A stretch of DNA of 34,289 nt from Glomus cerebriforme (GCA_003550305.1 QKYT01000261.1:105580-139868), one strand, 5' to 3'. Positions 1 to 9,972 are shown, counted from the stretch's first letter. The notes: a model not told the origin generated them from the letters alone. Numbers and translations: made by a program.

Positions 1-322
1 TAAATTACTGATACTGATACTGATAATTTTAGTTCGGTATCAGTTTTGGCAAATATTGAACTAAACTGAACCGATCGGAGTCCTAATTTAGTTTGAAGTG
101 CTAAATAAATAATTTATTTAATGTCATATGATTTTTGCGTAATAAACTTTTTACTTTCATAGTTAATGCATTTTTAAGCTTTTTTCTATAAACTTTTTTT
201 TAAAATAAACCAAATTTTATTTCTTTTAATAGAGAATACAAATTTTATAATGTAAAGTAAATGTTTAAACATATTTAAACTACAAATTATTGAATAAATT
301 CTTTAGTCTTTTAAACCAAGCA

Positions 323-440
323 GCTAAACTATAGTTATTTCAGATCGCAATTCATCAACTGGAGTGCGAAATTATCTTAAAATAATAAAGGAGAAAAAAA
401 AAACATCCTTAATTTAGTTATGCAAAGGTTGACTGAAATT
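323..440 (+). pseudogene. Tyrosine recombinase C-terminal fossil, copy 1
   Basis: Forward translation around 335-385 reads ISDRNSSTGVRNYLK. This lines up with SGHNSLSGVYNYLK in the minus-strand fossil at 1398-1724. The DNA just after it (about 405-432, reading through ttatgcaaag) also matches the minus-strand copy. In tyrosine recombinases of the Crypton/DUF3504 type this segment carries the box-II GH and the catalytic Tyr. Here GH has become DR and the frame upstream is closed by stops, so it is a dead fragment. The family name is inferred from the motif pattern, not from a search. Confidence 0.5.
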
Positions 441-855
441 ACCACTATATTAAGTTATTTACATTTTTTATTATTTAAAATTTTACATATTAACATATTT
501 AATTTAAATTACAGTTACCCAACGATTGTTTTAGCAAGGTTTTACAATTATCAAACAAAAATAAAAGGTCATTGCAGTTTCTGAATCAAATACATCAAAT
601 ACAAATAAGAAAAGAAAGAAAGTCAATTATTATAAATAAAAATTATTAGTCTAGAGCGTTAGCGTAGGACTATATATTTTTAGACCTGGTGTATGTTTGT
701 CCGCTCGCTCAATTTTTGAGTTGATAGATTATTGGTTCCTATTATACAATGATCTTAATAAAGTAAGCATCCATTTATCATATGTCAATAATTAAAATTT
801 TCTTACTCTGGACTCAATAACAGTTCACTGTTCCCTAGTTATATAAATAGTTTTG

Positions 856-1181
856 TCTATAATTAATTAGTTTATTTTAAACATTTCTATTGTATTTTTA
901 ATAAACAAATAATGCCTGATATATGATTTTTGTGTCTGATATACATTTTATTATAGTCATTATTAATTATAAAAAAACTGGAAAAAAACATGAATACTGA
1001 ATAAATCTTTTTATCAGATATCTCATAATTTTTTTATAATTAACAATGACTATAATAAAACATGTATCAGGCATGAAAATCGTATATCAGGCATTAAAAT
1101 CTTATATCAGGCACTAAAATCTTGTATCAGATATTATTTATATTATTAAAAACTATATTAAAGATAATTAATTATATATAG
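856..1181. repeat. Fold-back (MITE-like) element with expanded right arm
   Basis: The arm at about 912-977 is the near-perfect reverse complement of 1029-1094. Both carry the core attttattatagtcatt with a following ttaattataaaaaaa. Weaker pairing continues outward to about 856 on the left and 1181 on the right. The right arm carries a roughly 20-bp unit in about four copies, built on tatcaggca and aaaatc, where the left arm has about two. No coding potential is visible. It sits between the two recombinase fossils. Confidence 0.7.
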
Positions 1182-1397
1182 AATAATTAGTATAATGATT
1201 TTTATTTATAATAATTATTTTTCTAACTTTTCTTCTTTTTATTTATGTTTGATTTAGAATGGAAAGTTTCTTGTAATGGACTTTTTTCCTGTTTAGTAAT
1301 TGGAAAGTTTTGCTAAAACCATTGGATGACTATACAATTTAAATTAAATGTCAGTATAAATTTTAATATATTGTAATAAAGATGTAAAATACCTTAT

Positions 1398-1724
1398 CTC
1401 ATTCATCATCATTATTAATAGTATCAGAATCCATAGTTTTAGTAAATCTTTGCATAACTGAATTAAGAATATTTTATTTTTTTTTTTGTTACTTTAAGAT
1501 AGTTGTATACTCCAGATAATGAATTGTGACCTGAAATTGCCATTGCTTTAACTTCTTCATTTCTAGCATCAAATATTAATTGAATTGCTGTATCATGTCC
1601 TGAATGATTAGAGATATTTCTTCCAGATATATTAATATCATATACTAGACAAATTTCCTAAAATATTCCTCTAATTCTTTTTCACCAAGTGCTTGATCAT
1701 GATACCACTTTCCCTTGGAAATTA
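1398..1724 (-). pseudogene. Tyrosine recombinase (Crypton/DUF3504-like) fossil, copy 2
   Basis: The minus strand has two open pieces in different frames. The first reads GKWYHDQALGEKELEEYFRK (about 1715-1650). The second starts YDINISGRNISNHSGHDTAI and continues through EVKAMAISGHNSLSGVYNYLK (about 1645-1490). The order NHSG(R)xT, then M-x-ISGH, then Y is that of box II of tyrosine recombinases in the Crypton/DUF3504 group. The expected Arg after NHSG is His here, the first piece ends in TAG, and a frame change joins the two. A possible C-terminal tail ends near 1398. It is inactive. Assignment rests on motif recognition only. Confidence 0.6.
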
Positions 1725-1978
1725 CTAGAAAAATATAAAAAAAATGAGTAGAAATTTATTTAACAAAAAAATAATTAAATAAATTTATTTGCCTGCTTAC
1801 ATATTCTATTAAAAAAACAATTTAGTTAACAATAATATTAGTTTGCGAGTTTGCAGAAAGATTTTTTTTATAAAATGGGTTTAAAAATAATAAATAATTA
1901 CACGAAAAGAAAATTGTTATAAAAAAGGTTAAAAATAGCAAAATAGCTTATCATAATCACAGGATACCGGATAAATCA

Positions 1979-2103
1979 CTTATTCGGCACTTCAAACTGA
2001 ATAACTGATGCTACCTAAGGTAGCTTATAATATTGGGAATCAAATTTAATTTTTATTTGATTTACCCAATATAACAGTTATTCGACACAAAGTGCTGAAT
2101 AAC
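1979..2103. repeat. Fold-back element with an internal palindrome
   Basis: The left arm (1979-2049) and the right arm (about 2053-2103) are reverse complements: ttattcggcactt pairs with the reverse complement of aagtgctgaataa, gaataactg pairs, and ttgggnnaatcaaat pairs around a tiny loop. The left arm has an extra stretch of about 18 bp holding the perfect palindrome gctacctaaggtagc (2010-2024), which the right arm lacks. No ORF is present. The rest of 1725-2830 is AT-rich and I see no gene in it. Confidence 0.7.
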
Positions 2104-2836
2104 TATTAAATATTAATATCAGTAATAATACTTATGATTTTTTCTAATAGTAAGATAATATTAAAGACTTTTAGGAATCATTGAGCAGAAGTTATAGATG
2201 TACCAAGTAATATAAAAGAATATTATTTTAACTGGATATTTATAATATGGAATATTTTTAAAGGTTTTTAATATTAATTATTAGTGTATTTGCTAATATC
2301 AATTTTTAAAAACATGATTTAGAAAAAAAATTGTGTTAAGATTATAAGTTTTTTGTGAAAGAACTGGTTCCAAATATAAAGATATATCAAAGGTTTTTTC
2401 AAATACTTTTAACTGTTAAAGTACAAAAGATCTTAAAGATATGCATCAAAATTTAATTGTCAATATCTAGTAAACTGAAAGTAATAAAATATTATCAAAA
2501 TCTGTCCTTTATACTAATACTAAATTTTTGATGCCCGGATTTTTATTATTATGCTAATTGTTTATATTGGGGGTGAATTTTATATATCTGTTAATTTAAT
2601 AGATTTTTATATTCTAATAAAATATGAAAAACTTAAAATCTATTCTTAAAATTTCATATATAATAATTCAAGTAAAGATTAATATTATACGAATAATTTA
2701 TAAAGTTATGATTTTATATTTACTTATTCTGTTTTTGCAGAAATTATTATCCATTACTATTTTTAGTTTAGAAGGAGGACACGCAAATCAACTCAAAAAA
2801 AAATAATGCGAAATATACAGTATATGCAAATCTTAC

Positions 2837-2900
2837 GTCGCACAACCCCTATTCTTCGGCAAGAATTTTCCCGATATCGTACTGCGCATTTCAGGTGATC
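2837..2900. repeat. Copy of the SAM-NYN upstream sequence
   Basis: gtcgcac (2837-2843) followed by actgcgcatttcaggtgatc (2881-2900) recurs in the same orientation at 4974-5015 as gtcgcac and actgcgcattttcaggtgatc. The second copy lies just upstream (in minus-strand terms) of the SAM-NYN TATA box. The first copy lies beyond the gene's 3' end, so the gene is bracketed by direct repeats. It may be a leftover promoter of a related gene. Confidence 0.5.
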
Positions 2901-3262
2901 ACTCTTTTTTATGATTACATTTTACACACATAAAGAATATGGCACCTTTTATTTTTCCAATGCACAGTTACAACTTCACATAATATGCATTCGTATGCAC
3001 TCAGTTAAAAAGGATAAAGCGTGAAATCTAAGCGAACTTTATTATTTTTACATTGCATAGGAATTGTTATACAAGATTATTATTGTTATAGTGATTGAAT
3101 ATCCCAACCTACATTGCTGAAATAAACTTTTAAGCTATCATTTTTTTAACTGATATAATATAATTGTATGACAAATAATTAATAATTCTTGTAGAAATTT
3201 CGGTTTGATTTTCTTCTTTGTACCTAAATAATAATCCAAATTTGACATTCAAAAGTAAGTAA

Positions 3263-4849
3263 TCAATTAATGAAAAACTGAATATAGTTATTAAAATGGC
3301 TCACTTTCTTTTCCCAAATTGATATTTCTTTGCGTTCTCTCACAATCCATTCCTTTGTGATATTCAATTCTCTTTCATTATTAAGATATAAAGTGATATT
3401 CTCGCCTTTCCGGTGAATCCAACTGAATAAATTTAAATTGGCAAACCACTCCTTTTCTTCTATAAGAGTCTTGGAAATTGAATTGTCTTTAGAGAAAATG
3501 ATGAAGCAAATGTTCTATAATTTTAAATATTTGCGTAGTTTTCTCTTAGTCTGAAACGTCCGATGGTTTTCTACTTTGGCCCATAACAAGTAGAGGGTAG
3601 AGCTGTGCGCCTTATGTATAGACTCCACTATCTCTTTATCTTCAACTATAGTATCATCACAGGTGATCTCAAGGGTATTCATTCTATTATAATAATCAGA
3701 ATTGGGTCCAGTTGCATATACAAAAAACTTATAATGTGTTTCATTGCATATTTTGTTATTGCCTTTGAAGTGACCTGATACCCCTATAGGGAATAGAGGT
3801 ACAGAAATCTTAAATTGATCTGATACACTCACGGGGAACAAATGTTTTGTACAAAGATCAGTAGGTTCGTGGTTATTAAGTGAATTTAATATACCCAATT
3901 TCCAGAACCAGACCTCGACCTTCCATTCGCAGTCGATAGCTTCCAATAACGTTCTATAATAATCGCCGTCTCCGACAATTAAAACTAATATACCAGGACT
4001 TTCTGTGTACAATTTTAAGTGCGATGAAATTGTCGACACCCTTTTCTTTGCCTGCACAATTTCGTCCAAACACATTGACGTCATATCCTTTTTTAAAGAT
4101 TGAGTCGTCTGGCAGGATATCAGAACCTATAATGACGGGGATATTACCTAACTCACGATTACCCACAACTTTTTTAAAGAGTAAACCATAATCAAACGTG
4201 ATTTGATCGTAATAAAGAAGGTCGTTTAGGGGTTTTTTATAGCATATGGAGTGCTCTCCTTGTGCTATAAAATTAGAATTATCCACGAATATACAAACGC
4301 GGTCTGGGGATTTCGTGACAGCTACACAGAAAAAAAAGAACCTTTAGCACAAGTTATAATTGAAAAAAACAGGATGCGTTAACCAAATCTATTACGACTC
4401 ACTTACCAAAAACGGGTTTCTCTACGATAACACAAATGTGTTTTTTGGGCGGGTTTGACGATAAGAAGCAGGAAAAAAAGCACAAGATTAAGTAAGTATT
4501 CGGTATTATATGATTATATAACAGACAGGCAAATCATAGAAGCGAGTAATAAATACTATGAGAGACGTGGCGTACAAGTAAACTATTTATAGAACTTACT
4601 TTGACTATTTAACTGAATGGCAAAGTCTGATATTCTTTTTGCTGGTCCTGATTTCAGTCCATATCGTTCCAAATCATCTTGTTTACATCTTAGAAAGTCA
4701 TAACCAGCGACTTCATTTTCACAGAGCACATTAATATGTTGTTCATTTAGATTTAAAATTCGCTGATTTTGTAAGTAAGTGGTAAGCGCGTCTGTATCAT
4801 ATCTTTCAACTTCTTCTACCGAGGGTTCCGTGGTGGTACTTGTAGACAT
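3263..4849 (-). pseudogene. SAM domain-NYN nuclease fusion, probably broken
   Basis: Exon 1 (4849-4600) encodes MSTSTTTEPSVEEVERYDTD and then a SAM domain of about residues 15-83, including RYGLKSGPAKRISDFA. A GTAAGT donor at 4599 and a TGTGTAG acceptor give an intron at 4322-4599, phase 1. Exon 2 continues in frame as TVTKSPDRVCIFVDNSNFIA, the start of a NYN (PIN-like) RNase domain. The three acidic sites expected of the family are visible: VDNSN, GVDN and VGDGDYY. Two breaks are present. The frame changes at about 4010-4035, between VDNFIALKI and YTESPGILVLIVGDGD. An in-frame TAG at 3515-3517 follows RKYLKL, after which the same frame stays open for 83 codons (to TGA at 3263-3265). An intron of 60 nt ending at that TAG cannot be excluded. 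NYN proteins cleave RNA and SAM domains oligomerise or bind partners; an RNA-targeting role is inferred. Confidence 0.75.
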
Positions 4850-4944
4850 TTTTGATTTAAAAAATAGTGGGACAAACGTCGCAGTCGACAGTTATACAGT
4901 TCAGAAAAAAAGAAGGAATTTGCAGAGAATTGCCACTTGCCAGT

Positions 4945-4963
4945 TTATATAAAGTTTATATAA
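4945..4963 (-). promoter_or_regulatory. TATA box of the SAM-NYN gene
   Basis: On the minus strand the sequence reads ttatataaactttatataaac, two overlapping TATATAAAC-like boxes about 95-115 nt upstream of the ATG at 4849. The spacing fits a fungal core promoter with a short 5' UTR. Just upstream lie the repeated block at 4974-5015 and a near-palindrome ggtctcacatgaccggtc (5016-5033). Confidence 0.55.
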
Positions 4964-5094
4964 GAAATCTATTGTCGCACAAATCAGGATTGCGACTGCG
5001 CATTTTCAGGTGATCGGTCTCACATGACCGGTCTATACGATCGCGAACTGTTGCAGGTAAGACAATATTCTGTTCCATTCGCCATGTAACTAGG

Positions 5095-5200
5095 GATGGA
5101 AGCAGCTCGGTCGGTTCGGCTTCGACTCAGCGTAGCGGCTAAACCGACTTGAAGCGGCTCAATTCGAACCGAATCAAGCCGACTCAAGCCGACTCAAAAT
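5095..5200. repeat. GC-rich simple repeat block
   Basis: A sharply G+C-richer island in AT-rich DNA, built from variants of ccgactcaa, cgaacc and cggctcaa (for example gccgactcaagccgactcaa at about 5177-5197). No ORF is present. Similar cggt/gaaccg words occur near 30-85 at the left edge of the window, so this may be one scattered repeat family. Confidence 0.5.
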
Positions 5201-5382
5201 TATAATTTTTATTTTTATTTTTTATTCTTTTTATTTTATTAATAAAAATTATATTGATTTATTTATAAAATAAATAATAATTTTTTTATTTATATATTAT
5301 AAAATACTAATAATAATAAAAAATTATATATTATAGAATACTATTATAAAATCTTAATAATAATAATAATAAATGATAACAT

Positions 5383-6060
5383 AAAAAAGTCACGCCTATG
5401 AAATTTTATTGGATGAATCACGAGAAAGAAAACCAGGATCGGCCGACTGTTATTAGAAAATCCGTTAAATCATCCGAGTTTTTTTTATTAACAAAAAAGT
5501 AATAAAAATGAATTTTTTATTAATATTATTAATAACAGGTAATAATTATTATAGTTTTTATTAATAAATATGAAAAAGGCGAATAGGCCAATACGATTAT
5601 AAAGTATTAATAATAATGAAAATTATACTTTATATATTATAAAATACTATTAATAATAAATTATATATTATCAGTTATAGAATACTATTATAAATATTAA
5701 TAATAATAATAAATTATATATTATCAGTTATAGAATACTATTATAAATATTAATAATAATAATAAATTATATATTATCAGTTATAGAATACTATTATAAA
5801 TATTAATAATAATAATAAATTATATATTAAAGAAATTCCTTTCTTACCAAAAAAAGTCACGCCTATGAAATTTTATTGGATGAATCACAAGAAAGAAACC
5901 AGAATCGGCCGGTTAATTTGAGTTATTAGAAAATCCGTTAAATCATCCGGCCGATTGAAGTTTTTTTATTAACAAAAAAGTAATTTTTTTAAAAATTTAT
6001 TAATAAAAATGATTATTTTTCATTAATATTATTAATAACTGGTAATAATTATAGTTTTTA
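5383..6060. repeat. Direct repeat pair enclosing a 53-bp tandem array
   Basis: A unit of about 180 bp starting at aaaaaagtcacgcctatg (5383) recurs at about 5850, with gaaattttattggatgaatcac, gaaaatccgttaaatcatcc and ttattaacaaaaaagtaa conserved. The second copy holds an inverted pair atcggccgg and ccggccgat (about 5903-5967). Between the copies is a perfect 53-bp tandem array: ttatcagttatagaatacta begins at 5668, 5721 and 5774. This accounts for the gene-free stretch. It could be LTR-like ends of a non-autonomous element, but no coding sequence is present. Confidence 0.65.
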
Positions 6061-6108
6061 TTAAAAAATTTTAAAAAAATGATTATTTTTATTAATTGTT
6101 TTCATATT

Positions 6109-6227
6109 CGCATTTTTTTGTATCGTTTACATAGGAAAAAATGCACTTTTTTTATATCATTTTCATAGTAAAAAGTGCGAAATTATTTGTCGCACTTTTT
6201 TTATATTAATTTCATAGGAAAAAGTGC
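6109..6227. repeat. Three successive hairpins
   Basis: Three inverted repeats stand in a row. The first is at about 6109-6145 (gcattttt paired with aaaaaatgc). The second is 6143-6178 and the third 6192-6227 (gcacttttt paired with aaaaagtgc), each with a loop of about 17-18 nt containing tttcata or a variant. Copies 2 and 3 are 49 bp apart. No ORF overlaps them. Confidence 0.65.
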
Positions 6228-6635
6228 GAAATTACATTTATCTATAAAGAACAAAGTATAAAAAGAAAAATTTGCTTTCAGAAAAGTGGTAATTTCCACT
6301 AGATAGTAAAAACACATTATTTTAAAAATAAAAAATTAATAGCAAGATTTATTTTTAATAATATCACTAATGTAAGATGTTTATTTAATTTCAGATACAT
6401 TCAGAATCATTAATTTTAAATGAATATTATTAAAATTGCAACCTTATTTTTAATACAGTAACTTTATTATATATTATTATTATTAATAAAGAATTGGATT
6501 TAATTTTTAAATACAGTATATACTTTACAGAAACCTTAAAAATTCGAGCGATGTTGAATTGATATGGATATGATATATATTTCATGTTGTAATAGTATTG
6601 ATGTCTGTGAAAATATTGTTATGATGTCTATTTGA

Positions 6636-6880
6636 TATAATCACTATATAACCATAATATATCGTGGAGATGTCGTGATGATATCTATTCAAAAAAAATA
6701 TAAGCCTAACATAGTTTCGATATTGTTACAATATCGGTAATTTTTTTTAAAAAAAAAGATTTATTTATAATATCATTTTGATATTGTCACTGTATCATCA
6801 CAATATATCATGAAGATGTCATGGTGATATCTATTCAAAAGAATATAAACCTGAGATATTGTTATAATATCGGTAATTTT
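6636..6880. repeat. Diverged direct duplication rich in gatat words
   Basis: Two units of about 105 bp (6636-6745 and 6778-6880) share tcact-tat, aatatatc, gagatgtc or its variant, tgatatctattcaaaa, atattgtta and caatatcggtaatttt, with about 15-20% differences by eye. The units contain palindromic words such as gatattgttacaatatc. No gene is seen here. Confidence 0.55.
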
Positions 6881-7227
6881 AAATTAATTCTATACTCCAA
6901 TTATTTCTTTTCTTTTGCTCACTTGGGTAGAAATGATTCTCCTGATCTATAAAAATATTTCTATGGTGGTAAAGTTCTGAATCTTTATTAATACTTATAT
7001 TAATATAACAGTAAATTATAGAATAACATAAAAAATGACTAATTTTGTATTAAAATTCAGAATTTTTATTTACAATTTAATATTTTTAACCATAACTTTA
7101 ATTTTCAAGTATTTAAGCAAATATATGTACATTTTAGGCTAAAACTGAATTTTCATTTTGCTGAAAAAATTTGAAATCTTAACATTAAACTGACTTATAT
7201 TAATTATAAATAAAATGCTAAAACTAT

Positions 7228-8575
7228 CAAAAGGGCAAAACAATCTAGACAAGCATCTCAAGCAGCTTTATTTAAACAACAAAATATTATACAAGAAAAA
7301 CAAATGAATGAAATTTGTGAATCTTTAAAATTAATGGGTGGTGAAACTTTGGAAATTACTTACCAAATTATTTCTTTAGAGTTGATAAATAATGAAACTT
7401 TAGAAACTGCGTAACAAATCATTACTGATTCATGAAAAACTTCAGCATCCAAGACCAAAAGATTAAAGTGATATAATTTATTAATAAATTCACTTGAAAA
7501 ATTAGATGATAAATAAAAAAGCAGCTAATCATCTTTTTCAAACTATGAAGTATTCTAAAGTACCAAATCAAGTCAAATACTTTCATTCTTTTTGCAAAAA
7601 AAGCAATAGATCTTATTAGTAATTCTCTTTACAAAGCGGAATAAAGTGCAAGTTCATTAATTCAAAATAATAAAGCCTTAAAAAACAAGTTTCTCATTAA
7701 GAGAAATACTGTATGTTATATGAAATTCATTGAAATGGATATTGAATGTAATGATTGGTCTCTCAACTGCATTGCGTGATCCAATATTTAATTATGAATT
7801 TCACTAATTTATTGCAGCAACATGGGCATGGTCAAGGGAAATTATAATTAAATTACCTAATAAAAGTAATGAAAGTGAATTCAAAACTTTAATGGCCAAT
7901 NAAATTGATAATNGATGGAAGAAAATTTNNNANTCNANTTTTCTTATTACTTGGTTTTGCATCCATATCATCATGGAGAAGGAATTAACCCGGAAAAATT
8001 ATTACATTATTACAAATTCAAGAATATGCTTATTCTTTATTTTGTATATTATATCCAGATAAAAATAATGCTGCATTTGATTGTAGATGAGTGGTTAGAT
8101 TATCGAAATAAGGAAAGTGCTTTTAAAGCAGAATCTTTAAATAATACCAAAAATCCATTAAGATATTGACGAATTGTCCTAATTCATGCACCAAATTTAG
8201 CTGAATTGGCTTGTTCAATTCCATCAAATTCAGCAGGGTATGGTCTCTTATGAATAATATTCATACAGAATGGCGTAACCAAAAATAACTGGTGAAATGA
8301 CGCAAATAATATGGTATATGAGGGAGCGATCTTTTACAAATATGCCAAAAAAAACTAAAGATTCTTTGAAAGGATATAACGAATCAAATGATGATACAAG
8401 GGAGAAGGGGTGGTGTGGATGAAATTATGAACAAACATTGGCAAAAATCATTGATGATATTAGCATTTTTGATTCTAATAATAATGATGTTTTACAGCCT
8501 CCTACTTTACTTGAAATCTTTAATTCACAATTGATTGAAACTGCATTAACTCGAGGAATTAATTTTAATTTTTTT
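7228..8575 (+). pseudogene. Decayed hAT-family transposase
   Basis: Coding-like pieces run along the plus strand in shifting frames. Near the end, INPEKLL, IQEYAYSLFCILYPDKNNAA, VDEWLDYRNKESAFKAESLN, NPLRY(stop)RIVLIHAP, NLAELACSIPSNSAG and MNNIHTEWRN follow one another. That order is the hAT C-terminal dimerisation region: E-W-x-x-Y-r-n-K, P-x-x-(F/Y)-W, L-A-x-x-A-x-x-I-P-x-x-S-A, then IHTxxRN. The Trp after PLRY is a stop and the ER-x-FS stretch is lost at a frame break. The 5' piece (about 7228-7413) is a Gln/Lys-rich segment ending in TAA. N bases at 7901, 7913 and 7929-7937 mark doubtful assembly. A downstream piece, LQPPTLLEIFNSQLIETALT, sits at about 8497-8556. No terminal inverted repeats were found. 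It is a dead element. Confidence 0.7.
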
Positions 8576-8947
8576 TTTCGGGTTAAATATTTTATCACGT
8601 GATATTATTAAAATTAACCAATCAGAATTTTTAACATTAATAATTCAATTATTAACTTAATAAGTACTTATTAATTAAAAATGAAAATGTTCGAAATAAC
8701 TTTAAGTCCCATCACTATTGATATCATTTACATTGGTATATTTTTTTTAACAGTAAAGACCTGTCAGAGCTATGATTCAAAAGTCGAAATACAAACAAGT
8801 GAAAAACACAAATATTAATCAAATACTTTTCCCCCATATGCTCAGAACACGCTGGTATATTTTATGATAAACAAGATAATCTTATGATTATTATAAATCC
8901 AGGGTAATGGGACATTTCTTTAGTTATATATTGATCTTTATAGTGTC

Positions 8948-9016
8948 GGCCAGAATTATGATATATTCATTCACGTGATTTACGATAACGTAAATTGAAT
9001 TTCTGTAATTCTGGCC
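8948..9016. repeat. Small inverted-repeat element with nested palindrome
   Basis: ggccagaatta (8948-8958) and taattctggcc (9006-9016) are perfect inverted repeats. Inside lie cacgtg (8972-8977) and the hairpin atttacg/cgtaaat (8978-8984 and 8989-8995). A further ggccagagtta follows at about 9027. This is the layout of a miniature transposon or its end. No ORF is present. Confidence 0.55.
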
Positions 9017-9359
9017 TGTATAACTTGGCCAGAGTTATTATAAATGATTATCCTTAATCCTTTCATGCTGTGATTGTACATATTGTAATGCTTTCATTGT
9101 TGGTTGCACTATTTGGCAATGCGGATTAAAAGTCTAAATTAAGACTTCAATCTATTTTGTTAGATAATTATTAAAGATGATTAGGCAAACTATTTAAATA
9201 TTTTATATATCTAAAGTTCAAACCAGATCGATATTTCTGAGACGTGTAATAAATATGCTGCGCCTATGTGTTCATGTGTATAAAAAAAAAAAATTTTTTC
9301 ATCCTGATTTTTGTAAATTTATAAGAGTTGAGAATGCCAATACGTAGAATTTGCTTAAT

Positions 9360-9560
9360 ATAGAAAGTCTGTGGATCGCGACTGACTTCTGCAAACCGCT
9401 CGCTTATTTCTGCCATCAAAAGTGCCAAAGCAAACGTAATTCACATTGTCACATCTTACGTGTTTCCAACATGGTAAGCTTTCTGATTGTTATAAAAAAC
9501 ATTGGAATCTATTTAATTTATATCTGATACTGTATTTATAAAATATTATTTGTAATTTAT
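9360..9560 (+). promoter_or_regulatory. Orphan promoter and first-exon-like block
   Basis: A G+C-richer stretch (about 9365-9475) ends in tttccaacATG and is followed at once by GTAAGC. An ATG sitting on a splice donor is the first-exon pattern of many fungal ribosomal-protein and other housekeeping genes. A second ATG-plus-donor pattern, atgagatctag followed by GTAAAT, lies at about 9570-9585. No downstream coding exon was found before the telomere-like tract at 9852. It may be a 5' end whose coding part was lost, or chance. The link to any gene is inference. Confidence 0.3.
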
Positions 9561-9851
9561 TAACAAACAATGAGATCTAGGTAAATATGTTCTGTTCTTT
9601 ATATTGTATTATATTCGTTTGTAATATTATATTATGTAGAGAAAATTAGAGCAGTTCGATTAATATTGTACTTGTGAACAAATTAGTGATGGTAATTTCT
9701 GATCGTTTATATCGATTATGTAATTTCAATTATTTTGGATGAAACTCAATTAACTATGTTATATCTACGGAAAATTAGGAATGGTCCCTCTTTTTGAAAG
9801 TTAAGAATTTGATTTTGATTTTGATTATCAAAGTCCCATTTTCTCAAAGGA

Positions 9852-9972
9852 TTGTTAGGGATTAGGGTTAGTATTTTGGTTAGGGTTAGGGTAGGGAAAG
9901 ATTATTATTAGGATTAGGATTAGGATTAGGATTAGGTTAAGGAATATTAGGATTGGGATTGGGATTAGGAGG
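9852..9972. repeat. Interstitial telomere-like TTAGGG/GGATTA tract
   Basis: Repeated ttaggg words, including ggttagggttagggtaggg (about 9878-9896), are followed by about five head-to-tail copies of ggatta/attagg (about 9905-9935) and then gggatt variants. TTAGGG is the usual fungal telomere repeat. The tract is degenerate and flanked by ordinary AT-rich DNA on both sides, so it is internal and not a chromosome end. Confidence 0.6.

Noticed and set aside
2624..2806. 60-codon ORF on the plus strand
   Set aside because: Composition is Ile/Lys/Leu noise typical of AT-rich DNA, with no promoter or motif.
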